Shown here: one piece after another, positions 7,430 to 16,679 of the stretch
Layout: each line of letters opens with the position of its first letter
Numbering within the stretch: position 1 is the first letter of the stretch
DNA from: Candidatus Hydrogenedentota bacterium
GTDB taxonomy: Bacteria > Hydrogenedentota > Hydrogenedentia > Hydrogenedentales > SLHB01
Length of the DNA: 44,332 bases
Direction: 5' to 3'
Assembly: GCA_020848835.1 (NCBI GenBank)
Contig: JADLHJ010000063.1
Location: 1-44,332 of the forward strand
The notes under the pieces: generated by a model
What the model was told of the DNA's origin: nothing
Seen by the model: only the letters and a program-made list of their open reading frames with translations
Databases searched by the model: none
Made by a program: the position numbers and the translations under genes

Positions 7430-8515
7430 ATGAATGCGCAGATGCGAGTATTGCACTTGGCGGAAAGTCCGTACTTCGGGGGGATCAACGCGCACATCCG
7501 GAATGTATTCGAGGCATTTCACGAAAGCGGCGCGGTATCCGTGCGGGTGGCTTCACTTCCGGGAGTGCGCGAAGATCGATGGCTGCTTGACGCGCTGGGC
7601 GATTCAAATGTTTACGAAGTGCCGATGCGGTCTCGCTTCGATCGCGGCGCGGCCGTGCGGCTGCGGGAGTACGTCGCGTCGGAAAAGATCGACCTCGTGC
7701 ACACGCACAACTATCGCGCGACCTTGCTTGCTACGCATGCTGGTCTGAGCGTGCCCATCATCAACACCTGCCACGGGATGGTTGCTGAACCCAGCCTGAA
7801 GCTGCGCTTGTATCAGGCGCTGGAACTGCGCGCGATGCGGCGGTGCGCGGCAACGATTGCGGTATCGCGTTACGTGCGCGACTGGCTGTTGAAGAAGGGA
7901 CTGGGCGAGGGGAAGGTCCGCGTGATCTATAACGGTTATGAACCGCCTGAAACCATTGGCGATCTCCGACGAAGTTCGCTTGGAATTGCAGACGATACGC
8001 TTGTGTACTTGTTCATCGGACGGCTGGCGCACGGAAAAGGGATCCGGGAGTTTTTGGAAGCGTTGCGGGGCATGCAGGACGCTGTTGCGCTGATTGCCGG
8101 CGACGGGCCGTTGCGCGCGGACGCGGAGGCGGTTGCGCACGCGGGGCGCGTACATGCGGTGTTTACCGGAGCGCAGCGCGAGGTGCGCGGCTATTACGAA
8201 ATTGCCGATGCCGTAGTGCTGCCTTCGCGGATGGAGGCGCTGCCAATGGTTCTAATAGAAGCGGCGGCGTATGGAAAGCCGGTCGTGGCAACCAATGCGG
8301 GTGGCATTTCCGAGATTGTGCTGGATGGCGTGACGGGCATGCTGGTCCCTGTGCGGAATGCGGATGCGTTGCGCGAGGCGCTTATACGTATGCGCAACGA
8401 GGAACTGCGCGCGCGTATGGGAGCTGCCGCGCATGCGCGGTGGAAAGAGCTTTTCACGCGGGCGCAAATGGCCAAGGAGTTGGAAAGCGTGTATCAAACT
8501 GTCCTGGGGCGCTAA
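7430..8515 (+). CDS. Glycosyltransferase family 4
   Basis: A 361-residue GT-B retaining glycosyltransferase. The N-terminal acceptor domain begins RVLHLAESPYFGGINAHIRN. The donor domain carries FIGRLAHGKGIREFLEAL and the nucleotide-sugar site EALPMVLIEAAAYGKPVV, with the two Glu of the EX7E motif and then TNAGGISEIVLDGVTG. These enzymes build exopolysaccharide, lipopolysaccharide or glycolipids at the cytoplasmic face. No signal peptide. Two in-frame starts are possible, ATG 7430 or ATG 7442; the second puts the first strand closer to the N-terminus. It stands next to two GT2 genes, suggesting a surface-glycan job. Donor and acceptor are unknown. Confidence 0.85.
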   Translation: MNAQMRVLHLAESPYFGGINAHIRNVFEAFHESGAVSVRVASLPGVREDRWLLDALGDSNVYEVPMRSRFDRGAAVRLREYVASEKIDLVHTHNYRATLLATHAGLSVPIINTCHGMVAEPSLKLRLYQALELRAMRRCAATIAVSRYVRDWLLKKGLGEGKVRVIYNGYEPPETIGDLRRSSLGIADDTLVYLFIGRLAHGKGIREFLEALRGMQDAVALIAGDGPLRADAEAVAHAGRVHAVFTGAQREVRGYYEIADAVVLPSRMEALPMVLIEAAAYGKPVVATNAGGISEIVLDGVTGMLVPVRNADALREALIRMRNEELRARMGAAAHARWKELFTRAQMAKELESVYQTVLGR

Positions 8516-8582
8516 GGGTTCTTACCGCTTAATCATATGTTAATTGAGCGCAGCCAGCCATTGACATGAGCCAAGACCGCAT

Positions 8583-8610
8583 GAACTCGGAACTACGAAC
8601 CTGGAACTGC
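8583..8610. repeat. Short-period spacer repeat (GGAACT type)
   Basis: GAACTCGGAACTACGAACCT followed by GGAACT: about four GAAC units at 6-9-base spacing in the 103-base spacer between convergent glycosyltransferase genes. Nothing else was recognised in that spacer. Confidence 0.4.
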
Positions 8611-8618
8611 ACAAGACT

Positions 8619-9485
8619 TTAGACTATCGGTTTTCCGTTGAGGTGGCGCAGGTACGCGATGAGGCGGGCCTCCGCGAAGATATATTCCATGTGGACCGCC
8701 AGGGCGTATAGATTCATTGGATAGCGAAATGGAATCCAGAAGGGCGATAGGACGCATCGAACCAGCGAGTACATGGTATATAGAAACGCGCCGCGGTGGT
8801 GTTGTAGCCAGATGTAGACGCCGGCGGCACCCGCCTCGCGCATGCGGCGTTGGGCAGGGCCCATTTCGCTTTGGTAGTTGTGCTCTACTTCCACACCCGG
8901 ATCAAAAAAGATTTCTACTCCACTGTCGCGCAAGCGCCGGCACAACTCCCAATCTTCCGCGGCGCGTAGCGGGGCATCAAGAAACCCGCCGACCTTGTTG
9001 AAAGCATCGCGGGATACGATGAAGTTCATCATGGGTGCGGCATGAATTTTTCCGGCGGCTTTACCGAGCGATCCTAGGATGCGGTAATGGAGGTAGCGCT
9101 CGATGTCGCTGCGCATCGCCGCGGGCGCGATTCCGCCGCAGACTGCCGCGCCGCCGTGACGTTTAAAGCACTCGACCATTTTCTCGACCCAGTTGTTGGG
9201 AACAGCTACATCATCGTCGGTGAATAGCAGTAGTTCGCCGCGCGCCACGGACGCTCCGGCGTTGCGCGCAGGTCCCGGCGCGCCGCAGTTGGCGTTTACC
9301 ACGCGAAGCCGGTCTGCGTATCGAAAAGCGCATTCGGCGAGGATTGCGGACGTGTCGTCGGTGGATGAGTCGTTCACATAGATGACTTCGTAGTCCGAAT
9401 AGGTCTGCGTCATGACGCGTTCGACGTGCTCGCGGAGCGAAGCGGCGCGGTTGTGCGTGGGCACAATTACGCTGACGCGCGACAT
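8619..9485 (-). CDS. Glycosyltransferase family 2
   Basis: A 288-residue GT-A glycosyltransferase. VSVIVPTHNRAAS opens the nucleotide-binding fold, FTDDDVAVPNNW is the DxD-type metal site, and APLRAAEDWELCRRL is the ED motif of the acceptor side. The C-terminal 70 residues contain one or two hydrophobic segments (LVRCVLSPFWIPF) that may attach it to the membrane. The start at 9485 is fixed by a strong GGGAGG six to eight bases upstream and by MSRVSVIVPT matching family N-termini; the open frame extends far upstream but is not coding. It is divergent from the next GT2, with 57 bases between starts. Confidence 0.85.
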   Translation of the reverse strand: MSRVSVIVPTHNRAASLREHVERVMTQTYSDYEVIYVNDSSTDDTSAILAECAFRYADRLRVVNANCGAPGPARNAGASVARGELLLFTDDDVAVPNNWVEKMVECFKRHGGAAVCGGIAPAAMRSDIERYLHYRILGSLGKAAGKIHAAPMMNFIVSRDAFNKVGGFLDAPLRAAEDWELCRRLRDSGVEIFFDPGVEVEHNYQSEMGPAQRRMREAGAAGVYIWLQHHRGAFLYTMYSLVRCVLSPFWIPFRYPMNLYALAVHMEYIFAEARLIAYLRHLNGKPIV

Positions 9486-9542
9486 GGCATTCCTCCCCTC
9501 CGTCTCCATATAGTAGCGAATGCTGTAGCGACGCGGAAAGCA

Positions 9543-10379
9543 ATGACGGACACATCCACAGAATCGCCACTTGTATCGATTGTAATCGCCACCTACGCGG
9601 GCGATTCGCTGGACCATTTGGGCGAAGCCGTAGAAAGTGCGCTGCTGCAGACGCACCGCAATCTGGAAGTGCTCGTTGTTGCGGATGGGCCAATTCCTAT
9701 CGAGACGCAGACGTATCTGAGCGAGCGCGCGCAGCAGGACGCGCGGATTGTGCTGTTGTCTTTGCCTGAGAATCGCGGGCCGGGCGCGGCTCGGAACCTC
9801 GCAATCGCGCGGGCAAAGGGCGAGTACATCGCAATTCTTGATGCCGATGATCGGGCGTTTCCGCTGCGAATTGAACGACAGGTTGAATTCATGCGCGAAT
9901 CTGGCGCGGACCTGGTGGGTAGCGCGTATACCATCGTGAATGCGCAGGGTGACGCAATCGGACAGAGGAAGTTTCCGATCGAACCACAGAGAATCCGCGC
10001 GGTGATGTATTTGAACAACCCGATAGCCAATTCGACGGTCCTGGCGCGCGCAGAAGTGTTGAAGAAGCACGCTTATCCTGAAGCGTATCGCTACGGGGAA
10101 GACTACGCGCTTTGGATACCTTTGGCGCGCGCGGGATATGTGCTGCGTAATATGCCGGATGCTTTGGTCGAGTTCCGCTATAACGAAAGTATCATGGCAC
10201 GGCGGCGAGGCACGCATCATGCCACGACCGAACTAACGAATAAACTCCACACAATTCCTCTGTACGCGCCATACAAATGGCCGGTGGTCGCTATCGCTGC
10301 ATTTGCGATTGCTGCGGCGCGGTTGTTGCCACAGACATTGCTGATACCTTTCTATCGGTTGCGCCGACACCTGCACTAG
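9543..10379 (+). CDS. Glycosyltransferase family 2
   Basis: A 278-residue GT-A glycosyltransferase. VSIVIATYAGDSLDHLGEA opens the fold, ENRGPGAARNLAIARAKGEY is the usual GT2 segment, ILDADD is the metal-binding DxD, and GEDYALWIPLARAG is the acceptor-side ED motif. The C-terminus has a hydrophobic stretch (WPVVAIAAFAIAAARLLPQT) that may sit in the membrane. The start at 9543 follows GGAAAG and lets the first strand begin at residue 9; an upstream in-frame ATG at 9426 would add 39 residues overlapping the divergent gene and is rejected. Together with the neighbours it suggests synthesis of a cell-surface glycan. Confidence 0.85.
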   Translation: MTDTSTESPLVSIVIATYAGDSLDHLGEAVESALLQTHRNLEVLVVADGPIPIETQTYLSERAQQDARIVLLSLPENRGPGAARNLAIARAKGEYIAILDADDRAFPLRIERQVEFMRESGADLVGSAYTIVNAQGDAIGQRKFPIEPQRIRAVMYLNNPIANSTVLARAEVLKKHAYPEAYRYGEDYALWIPLARAGYVLRNMPDALVEFRYNESIMARRRGTHHATTELTNKLHTIPLYAPYKWPVVAIAAFAIAAARLLPQTLLIPFYRLRRHLH

Positions 10380-10467
10380 TCTGCCCTCCCCCATTTCTAT
10401 CTTCCCTCCTTCCGACATTGAAACTTCCTGACCGCGAATATAGAGGCGGTGAAGGCAGGGAAGTGTC

Positions 10468-11301
10468 ATGGTCGAATCGCTCCGAAAACATTGGCGTGAA
10501 TACACAATTGAAGCGGCGCTGCTGGGCGGATTCATGGTGTCTGCATGCGGGTTTGGCGCGCTGTTGTGGTATCCGGGATCGGCGGTTTCGCAGGCAGTCC
10601 ATAGCGAGTTCGCGCGGCGTGCGTTGATGGGTATCGCGATGGGCGGAACCGCCGCAGGGCTGATCTATTCGCCGTGGGGAAAACGCTCTGGAGCGCACAT
10701 GAACCCCGCAGTGACGCTGACGTTTTTGCGGCTTGGAAAGGTAGCTGCGGGGGACGCGATGTTCTACATCGTTTTCCAGTGTATCGGCGGCGCGCTGGGT
10801 GTGTTGTTGATGGTTGCCTTGCTCCATGACGCAGTGTCGGACATAACCGTGAACTTCGTCATCACAGTGCCAGGCGCGTTCGGCTCGGTGGCAGCCTTCG
10901 CCGTGGAAATTCTGATTTCGTTCGGAATGATGATGACGGTGCTCCTTGTGAGCAATCACAAAAAGCTCGCAGACTTCACAGGCTTGTTCGCGGGTGCGCT
11001 CGTGATGTTCTACATCACATTCGAAGCGCCGGTTTCGGGAATGAGCATGAACCCCGCGCGGAGTTTTGGGTCGGCCATCGTCGCACAGCAATGGACGGCG
11101 TTTTGGATTTACATCGTCGCGCCAGTGATGGGCATGCTCGCCGCGAGCGAGGTTTACGTGCGCGTGCTGGGCGCGCATCGCGTGGCATGTGCAAAGCTGC
11201 ACCATCGCAACAGACATCGTTGCATCTTCTGTGAATACCAACATCCGCAAACTGTCATGGCGCCCTCGTGTGTGGCGCCGGTTGCGCAAGAAGGAAACTA
11301 A
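10468..11301 (+). CDS. MIP family channel (aquaporin/aquaglyceroporin-like)
   Basis: A 277-residue membrane channel with six predicted helices and the two pore loops HMNPAVT and SMNPARS. The family passes water, glycerol or other small neutral solutes. Without gaps, aligning from the NPA loops puts Gly at the helix-2 filter site and Ile at the helix-5 site (AqpZ: Phe and His), with the Arg after the second NPA kept. That would be a wide filter, closer to solute-passing members than to a strict water channel; this is inference. The last 45 residues are a hydrophilic His/Cys-containing tail (HRNRHRCIFCEYQH), longer than in AqpZ. First gene of a four-gene run; the next starts three bases later. 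Confidence 0.9.
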   Translation: MVESLRKHWREYTIEAALLGGFMVSACGFGALLWYPGSAVSQAVHSEFARRALMGIAMGGTAAGLIYSPWGKRSGAHMNPAVTLTFLRLGKVAAGDAMFYIVFQCIGGALGVLLMVALLHDAVSDITVNFVITVPGAFGSVAAFAVEILISFGMMMTVLLVSNHKKLADFTGLFAGALVMFYITFEAPVSGMSMNPARSFGSAIVAQQWTAFWIYIVAPVMGMLAASEVYVRVLGAHRVACAKLHHRNRHRCIFCEYQHPQTVMAPSCVAPVAQEGN

Positions 11302-11304
11302 GCA

Positions 11305-12849
11305 ATGAGCACTGAACACTACGACGTGATTATCATCGGCTCGGGCGCGGGCGGCGGCACGCTGGCATATCGTCTCGCGCCGACGGGAAAAAGAATTCTA
11401 ATCATCGAACGCGGCGAGTATGTCCCGCGTGAAAAGGAAAATTGGGACAGCCACGCGGTGGTGGTCGAGAACCGCTACCACACCAACGAACCTTGGCTCG
11501 ACAAGAAGGGCAAAGAATTCCACGCGGGCACGCATTATTACGTGGGCGGAAACACGAAGTTCTACGGCGCGGCGCTGATTCGATTACGGAAGGAAGACTT
11601 CGGCGATTTGCAACACCACGACGGCGTGTCGCCCGCCTGGCCGATCGATTACGACATGCTGGAGCCGTATTACACGGAGGCGGAGAGACTTTTTTATGTG
11701 CATGGCGAGCGCGGCGCAGACCCCACGGAACCGCCCGCGAGTGCGCCCTACGATTATCCCGCGTTGAGCCACGAACCGCGCATTCGCGAGATCTACGAGG
11801 GGTTGAAGAAACAGGGATGCAAGCCGTTCCCAATGCCGGTCGGAATCAAACTGGATGAAACGAACGGACGAAAGAATGGTTGCATCCGCTGCAATACCTG
11901 CGATGGGTTTCCGTGTTTGCTGCACGCGAAAGCGGACGCGGAAGTCATTTGCGTGGAGCCCGCGCTACGGCATCCGAATGTCTCGATCATGACCGGCGCG
12001 TATGTCGATCGTCTGGAGACGGACGCAAGCGGGCGTTCGATCACGAAAGTCCACGTGAGGCGGAACGGCAGCGTGGAGGCACTTTCGGCGAACGTCGTAG
12101 TGAGTTCGTGCGGGGCGATTAATTCGGCGGCGCTGTTTCTGCGTTCGGCGAATGACAAACATCCGAAAGGATTGGCGAACGCATCTGATCAAGTCGGCCG
12201 CAACTACATGTGCCACGTGAATTCGATGTACCTGGCATTGTCGCAGCACCGGAACGATACGAAGTTCAACAAGACGCTGGGCTTGAACGACTACTATTTC
12301 GGCGCGGACGATTTCCGGTTACCGATGGGACACATCTCTCTCATCAGCGCGATCGACGCAAACATCTTGCGCGCGGGTGCGCCGCGCTTCACGCCGACAA
12401 AACCGCTGGAGGTTATGGCGGAACACGCGGTGCCGTTCTGGTGTACGACGGAAGACCTGCCGCGTGCGGAGAACCGGGTGACGCTGTCGAAGGAGGGGCG
12501 CATCACGCTGGATTACACACCGAATAATGAAACCTCGCACAAGCGATTGTTGAACAAGCTGAAAGGCCTGTTGAAGCACATCGAGTGCGAGGAACATTTG
12601 GTGCCATTGCAGGCGTATGTTCCGGGACGGATTCCGCTCGCCGGTGTGGCGCATCAGAACGGGACGCTGCGATTCGGCAGTGACTCCGCGACGAGCGTGC
12701 TGGACACAAATTGCAAAGCACATGAGATCGATAATTTGTACGCGGTAGATGGCAGCTTCTTCCCATCGTGCGGCGCGGTGAACCCCGCGCTGACGATCAT
12801 TGCGAATGCGCTGCGCGTGGGCGATCACCTGAAGGCGCGGTTGTCATGA
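11305..12849 (+). CDS. GMC family oxidoreductase
   Basis: A 514-residue flavoprotein of the glucose-methanol-choline oxidoreductase family. The N-terminal FAD motif is IIIGSGAGGGTLAYRLA with LIIERGEYVPRE. A four-Cys segment C-IRC-NTC-DGFPC lies at about residues 193-204. The C-terminal VDGSFFPSCGAVNPALTIIA carries the Asn-Pro-Ala stretch near the family's active site. GMC enzymes oxidise alcohol groups of sugars, polyols or sterols. It has no Tat or Sec signal, so cytoplasmic or membrane-associated. Three bases separate it from the channel gene, and its stop overlaps the start of the VOC gene (ATGA). Substrate unknown; the neighbours suggest a polyol or sugar. Confidence 0.9.
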   Translation: MSTEHYDVIIIGSGAGGGTLAYRLAPTGKRILIIERGEYVPREKENWDSHAVVVENRYHTNEPWLDKKGKEFHAGTHYYVGGNTKFYGAALIRLRKEDFGDLQHHDGVSPAWPIDYDMLEPYYTEAERLFYVHGERGADPTEPPASAPYDYPALSHEPRIREIYEGLKKQGCKPFPMPVGIKLDETNGRKNGCIRCNTCDGFPCLLHAKADAEVICVEPALRHPNVSIMTGAYVDRLETDASGRSITKVHVRRNGSVEALSANVVVSSCGAINSAALFLRSANDKHPKGLANASDQVGRNYMCHVNSMYLALSQHRNDTKFNKTLGLNDYYFGADDFRLPMGHISLISAIDANILRAGAPRFTPTKPLEVMAEHAVPFWCTTEDLPRAENRVTLSKEGRITLDYTPNNETSHKRLLNKLKGLLKHIECEEHLVPLQAYVPGRIPLAGVAHQNGTLRFGSDSATSVLDTNCKAHEIDNLYAVDGSFFPSCGAVNPALTIIANALRVGDHLKARLS

Positions 12850-13898
12850 CCGCCACGAAAGAAAAAACAAAGAAAAGCGCGGCTGTCGCGGCGCACTCCA
12901 TGGCGCTTCGCGCTGCCATTCTTTGTGCCTTGTGTTTGTTCGCGGGGGGCGCGGCAGTTGCTCAGATTGATTCCGTTTCAACGATCGGCATTACTGTTTC
13001 GGACTTGGACACCTCTGTGAAGTGGTATGAGGACGTGCTGGCCTTTGAGAAGGTGTCGGAAGTGGAACTCGCTGGAGATGCGCAGGAACATTTGCAGGGC
13101 GTGTTTGGTTTGCTGATGCGCGTGGCGAGAATGAAACTAGGGAACGAGTTTATCGAATTGACCGAGTATCTCGCGCCGCAGGGACGTCCGATTCCCGTGG
13201 ATTCGCGCAGCAATGACCGATGGTTTCAACATATTGCAATAATCGTAAGCGATATGGACAAAGCTTACGCCCGGTTACGTGCGCACAAAGTGGCGCATGC
13301 ATCGAGTGGGCCGCAGACATTGCCGGACTGGAACAAGAATGCAGGCGGGATTCGCGCATTTTACTTTAAGGATCCCGATGGGCACGTGCTCGAAATATTG
13401 CAATTTCCGCCGGATAAGGGAGCGGCGAAGTGGCACGAAGCAGCGGACAAACTTTTTCTGGGCATCGACCACACCGCAATCGTCGTGAAGGATACGGATA
13501 CAAGTCTAAGGTTTTATCGCGATGCACTTGGACTGGAAGTTGCCGGCGAGAGCGAGAATTACGGCGTGGAGCAGGAACACTTAAATCATGTGTTTGGCGC
13601 GCGCTTGCGAATCACGAGTTTGCGTCCAAAGGCGGGGCCATTGATTGAGTTTCTAGAGTACTTGGCGCCGCGCGATGGGCGGCCCTATCCGTTAGATTCT
13701 CACGCGACCGATCTATGGCATTGGCAGACGACTGTGGTTGCCGCACACGCGGAATCTGCGGCCGAAGGCGCTCGCGCTACTGGCGGATTCTGGGTGTCAC
13801 CTGGCGTCATCGATGTTTCAAGCGACGGTTTGGAATTCAAGAAGGGTATACTGCTGCGCGACCCCGACGGACACGCGGTGCGTATTGTGGAGAGGTAA
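12846..13898 (+). CDS. Exported protein with two VOC (glyoxalase/dioxygenase) domains
   Basis: A 350-residue protein. Residues 1-40 hold a basic start, a hydrophobic stretch (ALRAAILCALCLFAGGAAVA) and AQ, giving a signal peptide with a long n-region. Two VOC domains follow, about 43-195 and 205-350. Each has the paired beta-alpha-beta-beta-beta layout and closes with KDPDGHVLEIL or RDPDGHAVRIV. Domain 1 keeps a His in QHIAIIVSD and a Glu in HVLEIL but has Thr where the first His would be. Domain 2 keeps the first His (IDHTAIVV) but has Arg for the last Glu. The start is ATG 12846, coupled to the GMC stop; the open frame extends upstream into that gene. Reaction unknown. Confidence 0.8.
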   Translation: MTATKEKTKKSAAVAAHSMALRAAILCALCLFAGGAAVAQIDSVSTIGITVSDLDTSVKWYEDVLAFEKVSEVELAGDAQEHLQGVFGLLMRVARMKLGNEFIELTEYLAPQGRPIPVDSRSNDRWFQHIAIIVSDMDKAYARLRAHKVAHASSGPQTLPDWNKNAGGIRAFYFKDPDGHVLEILQFPPDKGAAKWHEAADKLFLGIDHTAIVVKDTDTSLRFYRDALGLEVAGESENYGVEQEHLNHVFGARLRITSLRPKAGPLIEFLEYLAPRDGRPYPLDSHATDLWHWQTTVVAAHAESAAEGARATGGFWVSPGVIDVSSDGLEFKKGILLRDPDGHAVRIVER

Positions 13899-13904
13899 GC
13901 GATC

Positions 13905-16679
13905 ATGGCGAAGAAAGATCCAGCGATTACAGCAGAAGAACGGCGGCTTCGAGAGGGCAACGCGCGAGAGAAGAATTGGCAACGCTGGGGGCCGTATTTG
14001 AGCGAGCGTCAGTGGGGCACCGTGCGCGAAGACTATTCGCCACACGGCGAGTGTTGGGACTATTTTCCGCACGATCACGCACGGAGCCGGGCGTATCGCT
14101 GGGGCGAGGACGGGTTGCTCGGAATTACGGATCGCGAGTGCAGGCTGTGTTTTGCGCTGGCGCTGTGGAACGGCAAAGACCCGATCTTGAAAGAGCGGCT
14201 CTACGGCTTGACCGGGCCGGAAGGGAATCACGGCGAGGACGTAAAGGAACTCTATTACTACCTGGACTCGACGCCGACGCATTCCTATATGAAGGCGCTC
14301 TACAAATATCCGCAGGCGGAGTACCCCTATGCGCATTTGGCGGAGGAAAACCGCAGGCGCGGGAAACATGAAGCGGAGTTTGAGCTGCTTGACAGCGGCG
14401 TATTCCACGAGAACCGTTACTTTGATGTGGTCGCGGAGTATGCGAAGGGCGCGCCGGATGACATCCTAATCAAGATCTCGATTGCCAACCGCGGACCTGA
14501 GGCGGCGACGATTCAGGTGTTGCCGCAATTGTGGTTCCGGAATACGTGGTCGTGGGGTTGCCTGCACGAAGGGTGCTGGATCAAGCCAAGCATGAAGCTG
14601 GAAGAAGGCGTGGTGTCTGCACGGCACGTGACCTTTGGGCGATACTTTTTTTGTGCGGATGCGGGTCCGGGCAGCACACCTGCGCAGTGGTTGTTTACGG
14701 AAAACGAGACCAACATGGAGCGCGTGTTTGGCGCCACGAGTTTCGGGCCCTATGTGCGCGATGCGTTTCATGAATACGTGGTGCATGGCAAGACGGACAA
14801 GGTGAACCCGAAGTTGTCGGGGACGAAGGCCGCGCGGCATTACGTGCTGAACATCCCCGCGGGCGAAAGTGTTTCGCTGAAAATGCGTCTGTGCTCTGAA
14901 GCGGATTCGCCGAAGGAACCGCCGCTGGGCGCGAACTTCGATGAAATATTCGCTGCGCGCGTGAAAGAAGCGGATGCATTCTATGCGGCGCGACTTGCAC
15001 ACGTTCCCAACATCGAAGAGCGCAGGGTGGCGCGGCAGGCGTACGCGGGGTTGTTGTGGTCGAAGCAGTTCTATCACTACATCATCCGCGATTGGCTCGA
15101 TGGCGATCCCGAGCAACCGCTGCCGCCGGAATCGCGCAAACAGGGACGCAACATCGAGTGGCCGCACCTCTATAGCCGCGACATTATCTCGATGCCGGAC
15201 AAGTGGGAGTATCCGTGGTTCGCGGCGTGGGACCTTGCGTTTCACATGCTGCCTATGGCGGAAGTGGATCCGGAGTTCGCGAAGCAGCAACTCATTTTGT
15301 TTCTGCGCGAGTGGTACATGCATCCGAACGGACAGATGCCCGCCTATGAGTTCGCATTCGGCGACGTGAACCCTCCCGTGCATGCGTGGGCTTGCTGGCG
15401 CGTGTACAAGATGACCGGCCCAAAAGGCCAGCGCGATACGCAATTCCTCGCGCGTACATTTCAAAAACTTGTGATGAACTTTACATGGTGGGTGAACCGC
15501 AAGGACCCAGACGGGCGCAATATTTTCTCCGGTGGATTTTTGGGTCTCGATAACATCGGGGTGTTCGATCGGTCACGTCCACTGCCGACGGGCGGAACGC
15601 TTGAGCAGGCCGATGGCACCGCCTGGATGGCGTTTTACTGCGCGACCATGTTGGCGATGGCGTTGGAATTGGCACAGTGCGATGCGTCGTACGAGGACAT
15701 GGCCTCGAAGTTTTTCGAGCACTTCGTACATATCACCGACGCGATGAATACGCTGGGCGGAAACGGATTGTGGGACGACGTGGACGGGTTTTACTACGAT
15801 CAGTTGCGCCTCAACGGCGGGTCGATTCCGCTGAAAGTGCGGTCGCTGGTGGGTGTGATTCCGTTGTTCGCGGTGGAAAATCTCGAACAGTGCGTGATCG
15901 ACAAGTTGCCGGGATTCAAGAAGCGCATGCAATGGTTCATGGACAACCGCAAGGACCTGGCGCGGCACATCACGTACATGGAGGAAGATTGCTACGGCGA
16001 AGTGCAGCACGAACACCGCCTGCTAGCGATTCCTTCTAGGGAACGATTGGAGCGCGTGTTGCGCTATGTGCTCGATGAAAACGAATTCTTGTCGCCGCAT
16101 GGCGTGCGCGCATTGTCACAGATACACAAAGATCAGCCGTATTCGTTTCACGTAGGCTCCGAAGAATACCGCGTGACGTATACGCCGGGAGAATCGGATA
16201 CAGGTCTGTTCGGCGGAAATTCGAACTGGCGCGGGCCGATCTGGTTTCCGCTGAACTATTTGCTGATTGAATCGCTGGAACGCTACCACCATTTCTACGG
16301 CGACGCATTGAAGGTGGAATGCCCCGTCGGTTCGGGAAACATGATGACGTTGCAGGAAGTGGCAAACGAATTGGCGCGGCGTCTGACGTCGTTGTTCGTG
16401 CCAGACGCAAACGGAAAACGCCCCTGCCACGGCGATGTCGAGCAATATGCAAACGATCCGCATTGGAAAGACCTCGTGCTGTTCTACGAGTACTTCCACG
16501 GCGACACGGGCCGTGGCGTCGGCGCGAGCCATCAGACAGGGTGGACTGCGCTGGCATCTCGACTCATCGAACTTGCCGCACGGTGTGAGAAGGAAAACGA
16601 ACACCGCGGGAACGGTAAGACAAAATCAAAAGAGACTGAGGCCGCGTCGTTTACCCAGGACCGGTCTATTCGCCTATAG
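13905..16679 (+). CDS. GH63-like (MGH1-type) glucosidase
   Basis: A 924-residue cytoplasmic enzyme of the (alpha/alpha)6-barrel glucosidase group related to GH63 (processing glucosidase I, YgjK, glucosylglycerate hydrolase). The N-terminal region [19 protein letters not shown] is typical of the long bacterial form. The barrel contains [15 protein letters not shown] with D443, the likely general acid. The C-terminal [20 protein letters not shown] is where the general base is found in relatives. It would cleave an alpha-glucoside such as a disaccharide or a compatible solute; the specific substrate is not readable. GGAGAGG lies a few bases before the ATG. Last gene of the channel-GMC-VOC run, and it overlaps the convergent gene by 14 bases. 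Confidence 0.85.
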   Translation: MAKKDPAITAEERRLREGNAREKNWQRWGPYLSERQWGTVREDYSPHGECWDYFPHDHARSRAYRWGEDGLLGITDRECRLCFALALWNGKDPILKERLYGLTGPEGNHGEDVKELYYYLDSTPTHSYMKALYKYPQAEYPYAHLAEENRRRGKHEAEFELLDSGVFHENRYFDVVAEYAKGAPDDILIKISIANRGPEAATIQVLPQLWFRNTWSWGCLHEGCWIKPSMKLEEGVVSARHVTFGRYFFCADAGPGSTPAQWLFTENETNMERVFGATSFGPYVRDAFHEYVVHGKTDKVNPKLSGTKAARHYVLNIPAGESVSLKMRLCSEADSPKEPPLGANFDEIFAARVKEADAFYAARLAHVPNIEERRVARQAYAGLLWSKQFYHYIIRDWLDGDPEQPLPPESRKQGRNIEWPHLYSRDIISMPDKWEYPWFAAWDLAFHMLPMAEVDPEFAKQQLILFLREWYMHPNGQMPAYEFAFGDVNPPVHAWACWRVYKMTGPKGQRDTQFLARTFQKLVMNFTWWVNRKDPDGRNIFSGGFLGLDNIGVFDRSRPLPTGGTLEQADGTAWMAFYCATMLAMALELAQCDASYEDMASKFFEHFVHITDAMNTLGGNGLWDDVDGFYYDQLRLNGGSIPLKVRSLVGVIPLFAVENLEQCVIDKLPGFKKRMQWFMDNRKDLARHITYMEEDCYGEVQHEHRLLAIPSRERLERVLRYVLDENEFLSPHGVRALSQIHKDQPYSFHVGSEEYRVTYTPGESDTGLFGGNSNWRGPIWFPLNYLLIESLERYHHFYGDALKVECPVGSGNMMTLQEVANELARRLTSLFVPDANGKRPCHGDVEQYANDPHWKDLVLFYEYFHGDTGRGVGASHQTGWTALASRLIELAARCEKENEHRGNGKTKSKETEAASFTQDRSIRL

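Noticed and set aside
8619..10220. A 533-codon open frame on the reverse strand
   Set aside because: Only the first-listed 288 codons (start 9485) are the GT2 enzyme; the upstream part is antisense to another GT2 gene and has no family features.
10420..10442. A promoter before the MIP channel gene (TTGAAA ... TATAGA)
   Set aside because: The spacing is only 15 bases, so support is too weak to annotate.
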